A DNA stretch of 64,000 nt from Owenia fusiformis (lineage: Eukaryota; Annelida; Polychaeta; Sabellida; Oweniidae): the NCBI GenBank assembly GCA_903813345.2, contig CAIIXF020000007.1, forward strand, positions 13,934,714 to 13,998,713, given 5' to 3'. Both the position numbers and the translations under genes were made by a program. The notes below the pieces were generated by a model. The model saw only the letters and a program-made list of their open reading frames with translations. It searched no databases and was not told the origin of the DNA. Below are positions 1 to 11,227 of the stretch, one piece after another; position 1 is the stretch's first letter; the number at the start of each line of letters is the position of its first letter.

Positions 1-603
1 ACTCTTCAATCACTTGGTCCTCATTTCATGGGACTTTATCGTCGCTTAGTTTGTGCATGTGTTAAGCTCTTATGATGTATCATATGAAATCCCAATTTCG
101 AGTCGTGAATCGCCACAATATAGCGTCTTCGATATCGTCAATGACAACAGAATCTGAATTTGAAATAATTTACAAAGACAACGGCATATGGTAATACAGT
201 GTCCGTTGTCCCGTGTCTCATTTTGATCGGTTAAATTAAACACTTTATTTCGATGGTAGAACATTATTGACTGTAGTGAGTATAAAAGACACTTTGATTG
301 ATTGTTGTTCCAAGGGAATTTAGTCTTGGTGCTCTATTAAACATACAGTTCATGAAAATCTAATTGAAACGACGGTTATGTCCACCATTTGTGACAACGG
401 TATCTGAAGTTACCTTTGTCAGGCTATTCCGGTGTGATTGGGTCATATGAATACGCCAAAAACGTTGTTGGCTCACCAGTACAATCCCACTAGGTCCCAA
501 TAGGTCATCTAAACATGTCAAAGACAAAGCCAATGGATTGTCCCATTAGGTCATCTAAACATGTCCAAAACAATAACACATTCAATTCGACCAATATGCT
601 GAA
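1..603. other. Intergenic spacer, no gene seen
   Basis: AT-rich spacer with no coding signal that I trust. The only structure is a short direct repeat around 500-560, where 'taggtcatctaaacatgtc' occurs twice about 50 bp apart. It abuts the left end of the foldback element that starts near 604. Confidence 0.5.
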
Positions 604-1456
604 TTAGGCCATCAGCTTCACCCCAAAATTTAGGTTATCGGTACCAAGTTAGGGGAATAAGCCTCATTGTGATTTTTGGCAAGGTAAATACCTGTAGAGT
701 AAGAAATTATATGATAGCATTGCAGAAGTGGCAGCTAAATGGGTGTTATCACCCATTTTTCAAAATGGCCACCGGTGCGCTTGCTACCAAATAAAAGAAG
801 TTCTATCTAAGCATAGTGAGAGACAAAAACAGTCATTTTGAGGTCTATTTCGGGGTTTTAGGGGTCACGGATTTCATTTAAGTTAAAATCTAAGTCATCA
901 AAGAATTGGAAATCCAAGATGGCCGCCAAAATGGATGTGAAAACAAATATGTCACTATTGATATATGCTCAAAAAGCTCAAAGAACGGTTAAAAGTGATT
1001 TTGCACACCATGAAAGGGTTCTAGAGGCTAGGGATTTTATTTGTGTCTAAATCTAAGTGATCAAAGAACTACTTTTCAAAGAAATCCAAAATGGCCACCA
1101 AAATTGGTGTCAGAATGAATATGTAACTATTTATGTAAACTCAAAAAACAGTTAAAATGTGCTTTTGCAGACCATGGTAAGGTTTTAGAGGTTAAGGATT
1201 CCATTCATGTGTAAATTGAAGTGATTAAAGAAAACCTTTATATAGAAATCTAAAATGGCTGCCAAAATGGCTGCAAAAATGAATTCATATGCACATAGAA
1301 AAATTAGAATAGTTATGTTGTAGATATCTGAGACTGGGTTTCAGGAGAAAATGGTTTCAATTTACTAACCTTTACCTAAGTTATCTTAACCTTTCATCAT
1401 ATTAAAATCCAAAATTGTCAACAAACTGGCTGCCAAAATAAATGAATAAATATATA

Positions 1457-2552
1457 CAGGGTGGTCCAAAAAAAATTGGAACATTTGTTAATTGAATGCA
1501 AAACCTTTATTTTTCTTCTAAAATGTACCAAACTTTTACTGAGCATAGTCCAGTCACTTATTTATCTGATGTAAAGTTTATAGGTGAAAACCACAAAGTT
1601 AATGCATTAAACTAGTCAATGTTTGAAAGGACCCCCTTTTCTTAAATATACACTTGTCAATTCCGGCTACTTTTTCAAGTATTATTGATTTCAAAGCTTT
1701 GATGCACATGTTAATTGCTATAAATATGTTATAAAATCATATTCAGTTGACAAAGGGTATTTACATCTGGGGTTTGCCAGAAAAATATTGTGTTAACTTA
1801 AACTTAAACAATACCCAAAATGATCATTTTCATTTAAGAATAGGCAAGAAGGAACATGTCAGAGGTGAGCGATCGCATAACCCTCACAGCTACTCAAGTG
1901 ACAAAAAAATTGTTCCCACTTATCAGTAAAGGCAAAACTGACCAGTTATTCACAAAAAAAACCAACGCTAAGCACATATACTATGGTATATGTATATATA
2001 ATATACCATTTGTGTTCTCTCTATGATATTGATAGACATATTGATATTTCCAATGAATATTATTCATATCAGAACAATAAAGGGGAGGGGGCTTCATTTA
2101 CCAGTCAAATCAGACTGCCCTGGCCTCTTTCTGGAGAATATTCAATCAGTAATACACCCAACAATAGCCATCAAAATATGCTTGATACTCATGAATTTGG
2201 GTAAAAAAATGTTGAATATGTTACCAGATTTGATCTTCCAAGGCAAACAAATAGGAAGTTTGATCAAGTTGAAATTTTTAATAAAGATGGCTTGAACAAA
2301 ACAAACGAACAGCAAACTAATTGAATATTTACAAATCTGAGCCCAAGGCTTCAACTTGTAAGTCAGAAGAAGAGGGGTCATATCAAATGTCGACTAGTTT
2401 AATGCATTAACTTTGTGGTTTTCACCTATAAACTTTACATCAGATGAATAAGTGACTGAACTATGCTCAGTAAAAGTTTGGTACATTTTAGAAGAAAAAT
2501 AAAGGTTTTGCGCTCAATTAACAAATGTTCCAATTTTTTTTGGACCACCCTG
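1457..2552. mobile_element. Mariner-like MITE with ~170-bp inverted ends
   Basis: The element begins CAGGGTGGTCCAAAAAAAA and ends with the reverse complement. It is flanked by TA on both sides, as expected for Tc1/mariner insertions. The inverted ends extend about 170 bp (1457-1627 against 2385-2552). The interior shows no recognisable transposase. It is nested at the inner edge of the left arm of the 0.6-4.8 kb element, so it inserted later. Confidence 0.85.
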
Positions 2553-2788
2553 TATATATCATGTACCCATATCTTTAAGCATTAATGAAGGATGTTGGCT
2601 GGTGATTATGGTATCTTCCAAGGACAAGTGGTCGAGGTTTGTTCCAGGATCCGTTTGTCCATCATCAGTAACTCACCCTCATAAGGTTTCTGGGTGTTAA
2701 GAATAATACCTGATTTCATTGGCCATTGCCATTGTTAAGAATAACATGTGGTTTGATTGGTCATTACCACATTCACGTGGAGAATGAT

Positions 2789-3124
2789 TCAACCGTCTAA
2801 CCTATTTCCTTTATTGCCATCTTCAAGTTCACAGGCTGCAGACCTAGTTCTCTCAACAGGATGTTCCGAGAAGAACATTGGAAGCTGTCTAAAGCCTACA
2901 TGCACTGGAAAGTGTCTCACCTTCCACCCTTTACACCTTACTTTGTCAATGAGGTCTTCATACTCGGCACTCTTCTGTCCATCCAAGATTTTATCTTCTG
3001 TGTAATTGTAGACTAGGATTGAGTTTGATCTTTCTTTACAGAAACTTGATAAAAACTGGTTGTAAGGAATCTCTTTACATCTCTCTTGCCATTTGGTGTC
3101 AACCCATTTCATGGCCCGCATCAC
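2789..3124 (-). pseudogene. Degenerate mobile-element ORF
   Basis: An open stretch of 111 codons in the interior of the 0.6-4.8 kb foldback element. The part reading YEDLIDKVRCKGWKV followed by HFPVHVGF resembles the C-terminal 'Y-x-x-L-x-x-x-C-x-x-x-G-W...P-V-E-V-G-C' pattern that I associate with ORFs of invertebrate retroelements. The match is from memory and weak. No promoter, splice sites or other conserved blocks are visible, so it is best read as a remnant rather than a working gene. Confidence 0.35.
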
Positions 3125-3381
3125 TTTATTATATCACCAGGCCATTGCAAAGTGCTTAAGATATGATCCAGGGAGCAATTACAGTTCGAAGCATGCATCA
3201 GATTTTTCTCATGTCTTTATGTTTAAATGAGTTGCTTGAGGTGTTTGTTTGAGATTAATGGAACCAAAGTTGCCTACAGAGTTGGAAAAGTCATTGGAGA
3301 ATAACACTTAACTGAAAGCACAAAATATATTCAATTTTTTCATCATGGATAGTATAAAAATTGCAAATTAGCTTCCTTTGT

Positions 3382-3459
3382 TACCCTGCTCGCAGAGTCT
3401 AGTTAAACTAGAGATGAAGCTCTCTTTTCAGAAGCGAAGTCGAACAAATGCAAAGGGTA
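3382..3459. mobile_element. Internally deleted copy of TACCCT...AGGGTA element
   Basis: A 78-bp insertion starting TACCCT and ending AGGGTA, flanked by the 9-bp direct repeat TTCCTTTGT (3373-3381 and 3460-3468). Its left ~29 bp and right ~45 bp match the two ends of the 378-bp element at 37450-37827, so it is a deletion derivative of the same family. TIRs of 6 bp and a 9-bp target duplication are compatible with Mutator-like (MULE) elements. Confidence 0.8.
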
Positions 3460-4768
3460 TTCCTTTGTATACCACTCAGCTGAAAATATTCCTTGGATTG
3501 CACTACATACATCTCATCTTCTCCAAGCAGCTTAAAATCCGTTATGCTCCAGGGAATGACTAGGTCATAACATTAATGATGTCCATAAAGGCTTGGCAAG
3601 AAGGATGTCTTGTATCATCATTCCCTTTGAGACCGCCACATTAGGACTCTTCTGCTTTCACAAGCCAGTTCATAGTTTTAATGAAGAGAGTACAATTGAG
3701 ATGGTACATCCCATCAGGGCCATCTTTGATATCCAAATGAATATGTTCCAAAGTTAATTATTCATTTTGGCAGCCATTTTTGTTGCCATCCTGAATATCC
3801 AAATAAAAGAATTATTCGATGACTTAAAGTTCTCAACCATTGAAACCTAGCCATTGGCTTTAAATGTTCCACCATTGGAACCTAGACATGGTCTCCAAAT
3901 TCACTTTGTAACTGTTCATTGAGCTTATATTAATGGTAACTTATTCATTTTGGCAGCCATCTTGGATTTCCACATTCAGTTATTCTTTGAAAACTAAGAC
4001 AATAAAATCATCGATCCTCAAACCTTTTCATGATATACAAAACTACATTTTAGCTATTCTTTGAGCTTATATTAATAGTTACATGTTCGTTTCGGCACCC
4101 ATATTGGCGGCCATTTTGGTTTTCTATGAAAAGCAATTATTTGATTACTTAGAGTAAAATTAAACATACGTGAAATCATTAACCCCTAAACCCATTCATG
4201 ATCTACAAAATTGCTTTTTATCTGTTCTTTGAGCATGTATCAATACATGTAGTTACATATTCCTTCTGGCACCTATTTTGGCGTCCATCTTGGATTTACA
4301 TATAAGGTAATCCTTCGATGACATAGATTTAGACATGAATAAATTCCTTAGACTTGAAAACCTCTTCTAAGACTCTTCAAAATCATTTCGAAACGTTTTT
4401 TAGCTTGTATCATTAGTTACATATTTGTTTTTGAACCAAAATTGGCGGCCATCTTGGATTTTCATATGATTTAATGTTTTGATGACTTGGATTTAGGCAT
4501 AAATCGAATCAGTGACCCCATAAAACCTAGAATTAGACCTTAAAATCACTGATTTTGCCTCTTGGTATGCTTAGATATAACTTCTTTTATTTGGTAGCAA
4601 GCGCACCGGCGGCCATTTTGGAAAATGGGTGATAACACCCATTTAGCTGCCATTTCTGTAATGCTATCACATATTTTCTTACTCTAGGGGTGTACACCTT
4701 CCCAAAAATCACCATGGCCATTATTCCCCTGATTTGATACCGACCAACCCCCCAGGCTGATCGCCTAA

Positions 4769-6435
4769 ATGTCATTGCTCAATAAACAACGCGAGAGACG
4801 TGACAATACATTTGAAGTAAGTCCGTAAGTAAATCAATTCATTGAATCTTGTGATTCATATTCATTGCCAACAGATCTGATCTCGAAACAATAATAAATG
4901 AATTATCTCGAAATGCCAAGCAACCACAATTAATATCTGTGTCTCAATCCATGACTTTATCCAGATGAATAATTACTGATGAAATCATAATGAAAGTATT
5001 ACCAATTAACCCGAATGACACTTCCAGATAGATTAACTTGTTTCCATTCATGGTTGTTTTCATAATAAAAACTGCGCATTGATCACGTAGAGGTATTGCT
5101 TGATTAACGTTACAATTGTTTTCTGCTTGTAAACGCTTCTTTTCTTGTATTATCACCACGCTTGATAACTTGTTCATTGCCTCAGACTCTTCTTAAAGTA
5201 CATACAGACAATAACGATTTTGCGGTCATGAGATTTATATTACAGGAAGCCTCGAGACGTACAAGGTACACAGCGACCTTTCTAAAATAAATGTCATCCG
5301 ATTTAAGAATAGTTGTCCTGTTATTCTTTGTCATATTGGCTAGTCTTCATTTAAAAAAATGAATAGCCTTATCGTTTTTCAAAAATACTGTGATTTCATA
5401 TTCATCTTTTATGTTACCATCAAAAGTGGTGATTTATTGTTATGTTCTTGTTATGGCGGTTGGTGGTTGGCGTCCGGCGTCTGTAACAAATTATAAAAAC
5501 TTTCAATAACTTAACAAATACTGTTTACACCGATTTCATTTTTTGTAAAATCATCTACAAGTTCTTAGATTTTCAAATCTGACTCAGGTCTGAGATTTGA
5601 CATTCAATGACCTTCTCAAGGTAAAAAAAGGTCTGTTTTCAACTCACTTCAAATTTGTTTCAGAATCATCTGAATTAAGTATATGTTTTGACTATGAAAG
5701 TATGTGATAGTCGTTTTAATGTTTTTAGCATGACGTGTTCTACTTATTTGTTATGATTTATCTTGAAACAGATTTTCTTATTTAGAAATTACTTCGTGGA
5801 AACGATCAATAATTCCACTGGTGTTATGCAGATGGTTCCACTTAAAATCAATCTTTGAGATCGACCAATGAAATATTTCAATTCAATTTATTAGACACTA
5901 GAATGAATTACATGATCGTCAATTTTCATATCAGTGCATATTCCCTAATCCATGAAAAGTCGTCCAATTCGAATTCTGCTCTTTATTTTAGATTAGACAG
6001 AGTGACACTCTAAATACTCTATTCAGCAGCCAATTCAAACCTTTTGAAATGAATGTTACATCAAAAGTATAATTTCGAATTCGAAAGGTGCCATTCCAGA
6101 CAAGCATTTATATGTTAAAAGTACTAGTAACTCGAATGCCATTTCATACGATTTTTGGGTCACTTACTTTTGCAAAAATACAGGCACAAGATGCTTAACA
6201 GCCTACATACATGAATGAACATAAAAAGTAGGAGCGTGATAGCCCCGGGGGTGATGATAGCATTTACTTGGATTATTAGATAGTTTTTAAATCATAAGCT
6301 TAATTTTCTGTAAAAAGAGCACCAGCGGATTTTACCGTGAAACAAACATAAAATAGCATCCACGTATAATCCGGATGGTTCGTTTATTGAACATTGGCAT
6401 GCAACTTCATTCATAAAATATTGATGTACTAGTAT
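4769..6435. other. Intergenic spacer, no gene seen
   Basis: AT-rich DNA between two foldback elements. Open frames are short and show no domain pattern. I see no RNA gene, splice-site pair or repeat structure that I can support. Confidence 0.5.
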
Positions 6436-7460
6436 CACACCCGGTGATCGTGAAAATGGGACGGAGGGGGGGGAGCAGGCAATTTCCGCTAGAAAATTCA
6501 ACAAATCTGGTAAAATTATTTTTTCAAGACAGAGTTTACGATTGAATTGCAAATTGAATAAGCGCACGGTATGATAAAATATGTTAGGTATTCTAGGATT
6601 ATTTTTCAACCGATACTCTTTTAAGATATAAGATCTATTAAAAAAGGCGCAACGCAACCAACGTGCAAAAGTCAAAGTTTTTGCTATAAATCAAGCAACA
6701 ATGGACTATACGACCTGTAATAAATACTTGTAAGTGATGTTATCATAACTAAATTAATGTCATTGCTGAATTTATAAAATAAGTTTCCATACGTAAAATA
6801 AAAAATAATCGAAAATAATTAAAATGGGACGGAGGGGGGGGAGGGGACGGAGGGGGGGAGTAATAATTCTATAAAGTGAAACAACTTCACACGAATTCTT
6901 GTATTTGAAAAATGAACTCATTAACTTAGTAAGAAACTGGATGATATACCCCTGGAGACTGAAAAATGGGGACATTTGGAGTAAAAGGACTTAAAGTCGC
7001 GAAACATTTCTAATCATGTCTTATATACATATTGCTCCCCCCCCCTCCGTCCCCTCCCCCCCCTCCGTCCCAAATTCATTATTTTCGATTATTTTTTATT
7101 TCACATATGGAAACTTATTTTATAAATTCAGCAATGACATTAATTTTGTTATGATAACATCACTTACAAGTATTTATTACAGGTCGTCCAGACCATTGTT
7201 GCTTGATTTATAGCAAAAACGTTGATTTGTGCCTGTTGATGGCCTTGCGCCTTTTTTAATAGATCTCATACCTTAGATGCGTATCGTTTCAGAAAAAATC
7301 CCAGAAAACCTAACATATTCTACCATACCGTGTGCCTATCCATTTAGCAATTCAATAGTAAACTTTTTCTTGAAAAAATAAATCTTCCAGATTTGTTGAA
7401 TTTCCTAGCAGAAATTGCCTGCTCCCCCCCTCCGTCCCATATTCACGATCACCGGGTGTG
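6436..7460. mobile_element. Foldback element, CAC...GTG ends, 5-bp TSD
   Basis: A 1025-bp element beginning CACACCCGGTGATCGTGAA and ending with its reverse complement, flanked by the direct repeat AGTAT (6431-6435 and 7461-7465). The arms are about 430 bp each (6436-6865 and 7034-7460). G-rich repeats 'gggacggaggggggg' sit at the outer and inner edges of both arms (near 6457, 6825, 7035 and 7422). No transposase is recognisable. The 5-bp duplication and CAC terminus are the combination used by Transib/RAG-like transposons, but the CACWRTG heptamer itself is not present. Its right end lies 182 bp from the GPCR stop codon. Confidence 0.85.
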
Positions 7461-7642
7461 AGTATTATACGATACTGTACCGTAGATTGGTTTCTCTTGA
7501 AAAATATAACAAAATTGCTGCGAGTTCATTGAACTCTTTATGTACATGTACTTTGTATCATAATCATATATCATTAAGCTTATTAACGTATTGTAATTTG
7601 TGTCAGACTGTAGTAAAACCAGACGAATACACGTGAATGTTA

Positions 7643-8848
7643 CTACAAGAATGTAGTATCTCCCACAGTTCGGGCTGCTCTAGAGCCCAATCGAGATGGC
7701 GTTACCCTCCTGTCATCACTACTGGCATTATCCACCTTCTTAGCAGCGAAAAGCTCAGATAACGCTAACCTAAATGCACTGATCTTATGAGCGTAAATGA
7801 AGGGATTAATAGCAGAATTGCTGAGTAATAAAATAGCCAGCCCTCGTATGATCCAAGGTTCAGTAATATCTGTATACAGGAATATGATATTGTGAATGAA
7901 ATCAGGTAGCCAGCATATACAAAACACTGTAAATATCATTGCCATCCTTTTACTAGCCCGTATGAACTCTTGTCGGGACCGTTCTGTCCTCAGTAGATTC
8001 AACCTCTCACGGATGACACAGAAGATTTTATAGTAGCAAATACACGTGGCTATGAACGGTATGATGAAGCCGATGGCGTAGGAATACACATAGTAGATTA
8101 TAGTGTTTTTGTACGGAGACGCTGGTGTGCAGTAACCATACTCAGGAATGAAGCTGATGATGATAAACCCAGTGATCTGAGGCATCACTAAAAGCGAGAA
8201 TACCGAGAGCCATATGAAAAGAATGATAACCAGCGTGCCAACTTTGCTGCAAACTATTTTCCTGCTCTTTGACAGTACACTTGAGCTGCAATACCTATTT
8301 ACGGCGATAGCCGTATTGCTAAGAAGGGATACACCCAATACCATGGACAAGATAGCCCTTGCAAAGTCACACCACATTTGACCAAGTCTCCATTCATGGT
8401 TAACTATACCGTAAACGTGGAAGGGACACGCGATAGCGCATGTCAGAAAGTCCACAAAAGCCATGTTCAATATCAGCAGATGTAGAGGCTTCCGCAGTTT
8501 TTCTGACACGAGAGCTGCTATGAGTATCATTATATTTCCAAATACTCCAAAAACCATCACTATGAACAACAATATTGCCTCTATGTAAACTTCCCATCTC
8601 GGAATCACTTTACCAGCTGAAGTTATGTTGTTATCATAGTACATCTCTGCATATGTGGCTACGTTGATATCATCCGTCACATTTATGACAGTTATCTCAA
8701 TATCAAGCCCGATGTGATTGTCCATTATTGGGGACAGATTAGAAAGTTGTCTCACATCATGAAATTCCGACGTGTTCTCAGTGTAAGTTGCTTTGAGACT
8801 TGGGACTCCTGTTGGATGTGTGAACGTTTCACAACATCCTGCGAGCAT
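7643..8848 (-). CDS. Class A (rhodopsin-like) GPCR, NRY-type, intronless CDS
   Basis: A complete 401-residue seven-helix receptor. The extracellular N-terminus is about 85 residues with N-glycosylation sites at N25, N37, N56 and N74. TM1 has GN (104-105) and TM2 has D133 of the LxxxD motif. C160 and C240 form the expected TM3-ECL2 disulfide. TM3 ends NRY (184-186) instead of DRY, TM6 carries CWLP (312-315), and TM7 carries NPFIY (348-352). The NRY motif and the SNTAIAVNRY context are typical of the melatonin-receptor-like and Tre1/moody/GPR84-like groups. The ligand cannot be told from sequence. The last residues TTFL fit a class I PDZ ligand. The ATG is in frame with no earlier start. A splice-acceptor-like 'tttttatacag' just upstream suggests a 5'UTR intron. 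Confidence 0.9.
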   Translation of the reverse strand: MLAGCCETFTHPTGVPSLKATYTENTSEFHDVRQLSNLSPIMDNHIGLDIEITVINVTDDINVATYAEMYYDNNITSAGKVIPRWEVYIEAILLFIVMVFGVFGNIMILIAALVSEKLRKPLHLLILNMAFVDFLTCAIACPFHVYGIVNHEWRLGQMWCDFARAILSMVLGVSLLSNTAIAVNRYCSSSVLSKSRKIVCSKVGTLVIILFIWLSVFSLLVMPQITGFIIISFIPEYGYCTPASPYKNTIIYYVYSYAIGFIIPFIATCICYYKIFCVIRERLNLLRTERSRQEFIRASKRMAMIFTVFCICWLPDFIHNIIFLYTDITEPWIIRGLAILLLSNSAINPFIYAHKISAFRLALSELFAAKKVDNASSDDRRVTPSRLGSRAARTVGDTTFL

Positions 8849-8880
8849 CCTGTCACAAAATTTGTTTGTCCTTTCTGTAT
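8849..8880 (-). other. Probable 5'UTR splice acceptor of the GPCR
   Basis: On the minus strand, a T-rich tract ending in ATACAG precedes AAAGG with the junction at 8875/8874, 26 bp before the GPCR ATG. This fits a non-coding upstream exon joined to the single coding exon. The upstream exon itself was not located. Confidence 0.4.
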
Positions 8881-10354
8881 AAAAAATTGTTCATTTAATT
8901 AATTTAATCTGATGTGGTATATCTGCACTGCATATAATCCACATATGATCCTTTATCTTAATACATAATTATAATCTAACCAGATTCGTAGTCGTCCTGT
9001 TTGACAATCAATCAAGTACTAGTATTTATTACTATTTCGTTATTCTTTCTATGCTTGGCGTTTCCCTGTAATGCATTAGAAATATCATATCCAGTTCCTC
9101 CGATTCTGTAGGCTTCCTATCTAATTAAAAATATTCCAGCGTCCCTCATATTAGCAAAAGGCTTGGTGGTTATGGTATAATTACGACAATCACATATTTA
9201 AAGAAATACATCCACCAACATACTTTTGTTCAAGTTGATTCGAATTATATTTATTCCTTGACCGTGAGCGTTTGATATGATTTCACGAGAACTGTTGATT
9301 AACTGGTTTATTGACTGATGGAACAATCCACCTGGATTACAGAAAAAGTCTTTGAAGTTTGATAAGTTATCTGCAAGTCTCCTCGTATCATTGAACTCGC
9401 TCCTTTTGCCTGATATACTGCCCTGCTATGTTCGGATCCAACAACTGTGATGGTCTATTTGGGCTATTCGGAATAGTTTACTGCAACGCTGCATCACTTG
9501 TAATGACTTTTCACTGATTTATAGTATCATAGATCACGCAACAAAGATGCACTTTTGCTGAATAAACACTAGATTTGGATTTGTATGTTCGTCTTATCAC
9601 ATTCGTTTTCACGGTCTATGTCAAACATTAACAGTATAGTTGCAATTTTTATGGTCTATTTTTTATCGTTACTTTATTGCCCATACGCTCCAATGTATCA
9701 CAATACTGCTTCTATTATCATTCCCCTTGCTAAGTGACACAGAAGAAAATCCTCAACTTATAAATCTCAATAGATTTACTGAAGTCAAACAACGTATTCA
9801 AATATCGAAACACCGATTCAAATAGTCTAAACCTTTTTAAGTCATGATCAAATTAGAGCTTTGATCTCGTTTATTGTTTATTTTATCGAATTTCTGCTAT
9901 TTTTAAAGTCTCCCCGTTGATCCTATATATCACTTCACAATTTAGCTGACGTGCTGTGTAACGAATCACCGTGCATATCTGAAACAAGAACATTAAGCAT
10001 ACAGGATTAAAATAATGATTAATAATAGTTCTGATGATTTACACGTTGTGAATATTGCTCTTTTTCCGCAATGTATCAATCTAATGCATCTAATCAATCT
10101 ATGCTACACAAATTAATCCAAATCAGTTTGTTAATTGAGTAATTCAAAACAGTATGTGTTGGTAGAACGCCAAGGCCACACATGTATTGGTATCGACCAT
10201 ATATTTTTCTCTAATCATCACGTTGACGCAGAAGCAAGATCAATTATTCATGTACGAGGGTGGTCCGTTAAGTAAGTTGCGCTTTCATTCGATGTCAAAA
10301 GAAAATGTTTAATTAATGACATATTTGCAGACATTACGTACACGCATGAACCTA
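8881..10354. other. Intergenic spacer upstream of the GPCR
   Basis: Contains presumably the GPCR promoter and first exon, but I can point to no convincing core promoter. 'gagggtggtccgttaagtaag' near 10257 resembles a mariner terminal repeat but no partner end is visible nearby. Confidence 0.4.
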
Positions 10355-11227
10355 CACTTCCCTCCATAAGTTTGGCAACCTTTTTTCTCCATTGAACTAC
10401 GTGTTAAAGCCTCTTTACGTTTGAATTTTTATTTACTTAACCGGCGATGAAATAACTTATAATATTGATGGAAACGTAACTTGACTTTATTTCCAATACC
10501 TCCAAATTTTCTATTTTTTTCCTCAATTACAATAGGTCGAAAATTGATGATAAATTTGATGAATTTTTGAAAATCGTCATTCCCATGTAATCCAGTGAAA
10601 TGGAGGGCTCGGGGCAAATCAGAAATCAGGATATCTATTCAGTAAAAGATTCAGCAAAAATATTTTTATATAGAAAATTGAATTGTCTAACTTTTTTGAA
10701 CACAGAGTGTTTAGTTTATTTGATGAATATTAAAGTTACAGCGCTTCAAAGTCATTTTTGAAAAGAATTTTTCGCCTCCTGTGTTATTTCAATGGGAGAG
10801 GTTTTTTGAAAAACAATTTTGATTTTAAAGCCCTATAACTTTGTTGAACCTGAAGAAACATATCAATTTTTTGTTAAATAAAGTTAGCAAATTCAATTAC
10901 CTGCCTAACTCTTATTTTTTGCAAGGACTCGGATGGATGGATATTCTGCCATATGACTTGCGGCAAACCTACCATTTCCCATTGGTTAACATGGGAATGT
11001 CGATTTTCAAAAATTCATCAAATTCATCATCAATTTTCGACCTACTGTAATTGAGGAAAAAATTGAGAAAATTTGGAGATTTTAATTAAAGTCAAATTAC
11101 GTGTCCATCAATAGTATAAGTATTTTCATCACAGGTTAAGTAAATAAAAATTCGAAGGTAAAGAGGCTTTAACACGTAGTTCAATGGGGGAAAAAAGGTT
11201 GCCAAACTTATGGAAGGGAGTCGAGTG
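10355..11227. mobile_element. TA-flanked foldback MITE, copy 1
   Basis: The ends are inverted repeats: 'ccataagtttggcaacc' near 10384 on the left and its complement near 11200 on the right. Termini are CACT...AGTG with TA on both sides. Arms are roughly 170-250 bp and include 'cgtgttaaagcctcttta'. A second copy of the same family lies at 23925-24667. No coding capacity is visible. Confidence 0.8.

Larger units (their letters stand above)
604..4768. mobile_element. Large foldback element, about 4.2 kb
   Basis: The two ends are inverted copies. The left end (from 'ttaggccatcagc') runs to about 1450, and the right arm runs from about 3715 to 4768. Matching landmarks are the segment at 670-820 and its reverse complement at 4565-4720, which includes 'gataacacccattt' and a run reading 'ggcggccattttgg'. 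Each arm is built of diverged tandem units of about 160-170 bp: 'aatggccgccaaaatgg'-like motifs recur near 914, 1086 and 1248. The centre holds a small degenerate ORF on the minus strand, a nested mariner-type element and a 78-bp nested element. Family not identified. No target duplication was found. Confidence 0.75.

Noticed and set aside
6292-6675. 127-codon minus-strand frame
   Set aside because: It runs across the left arm of the CAC-ended foldback element and its G-rich repeat; no domain, and mirrored frames appear in the other arm.
10250-10285. Mariner-like terminal sequence gagggtggtccgttaagtaag
   Set aside because: No inverted partner end found within several kilobases, so an element cannot be delimited.
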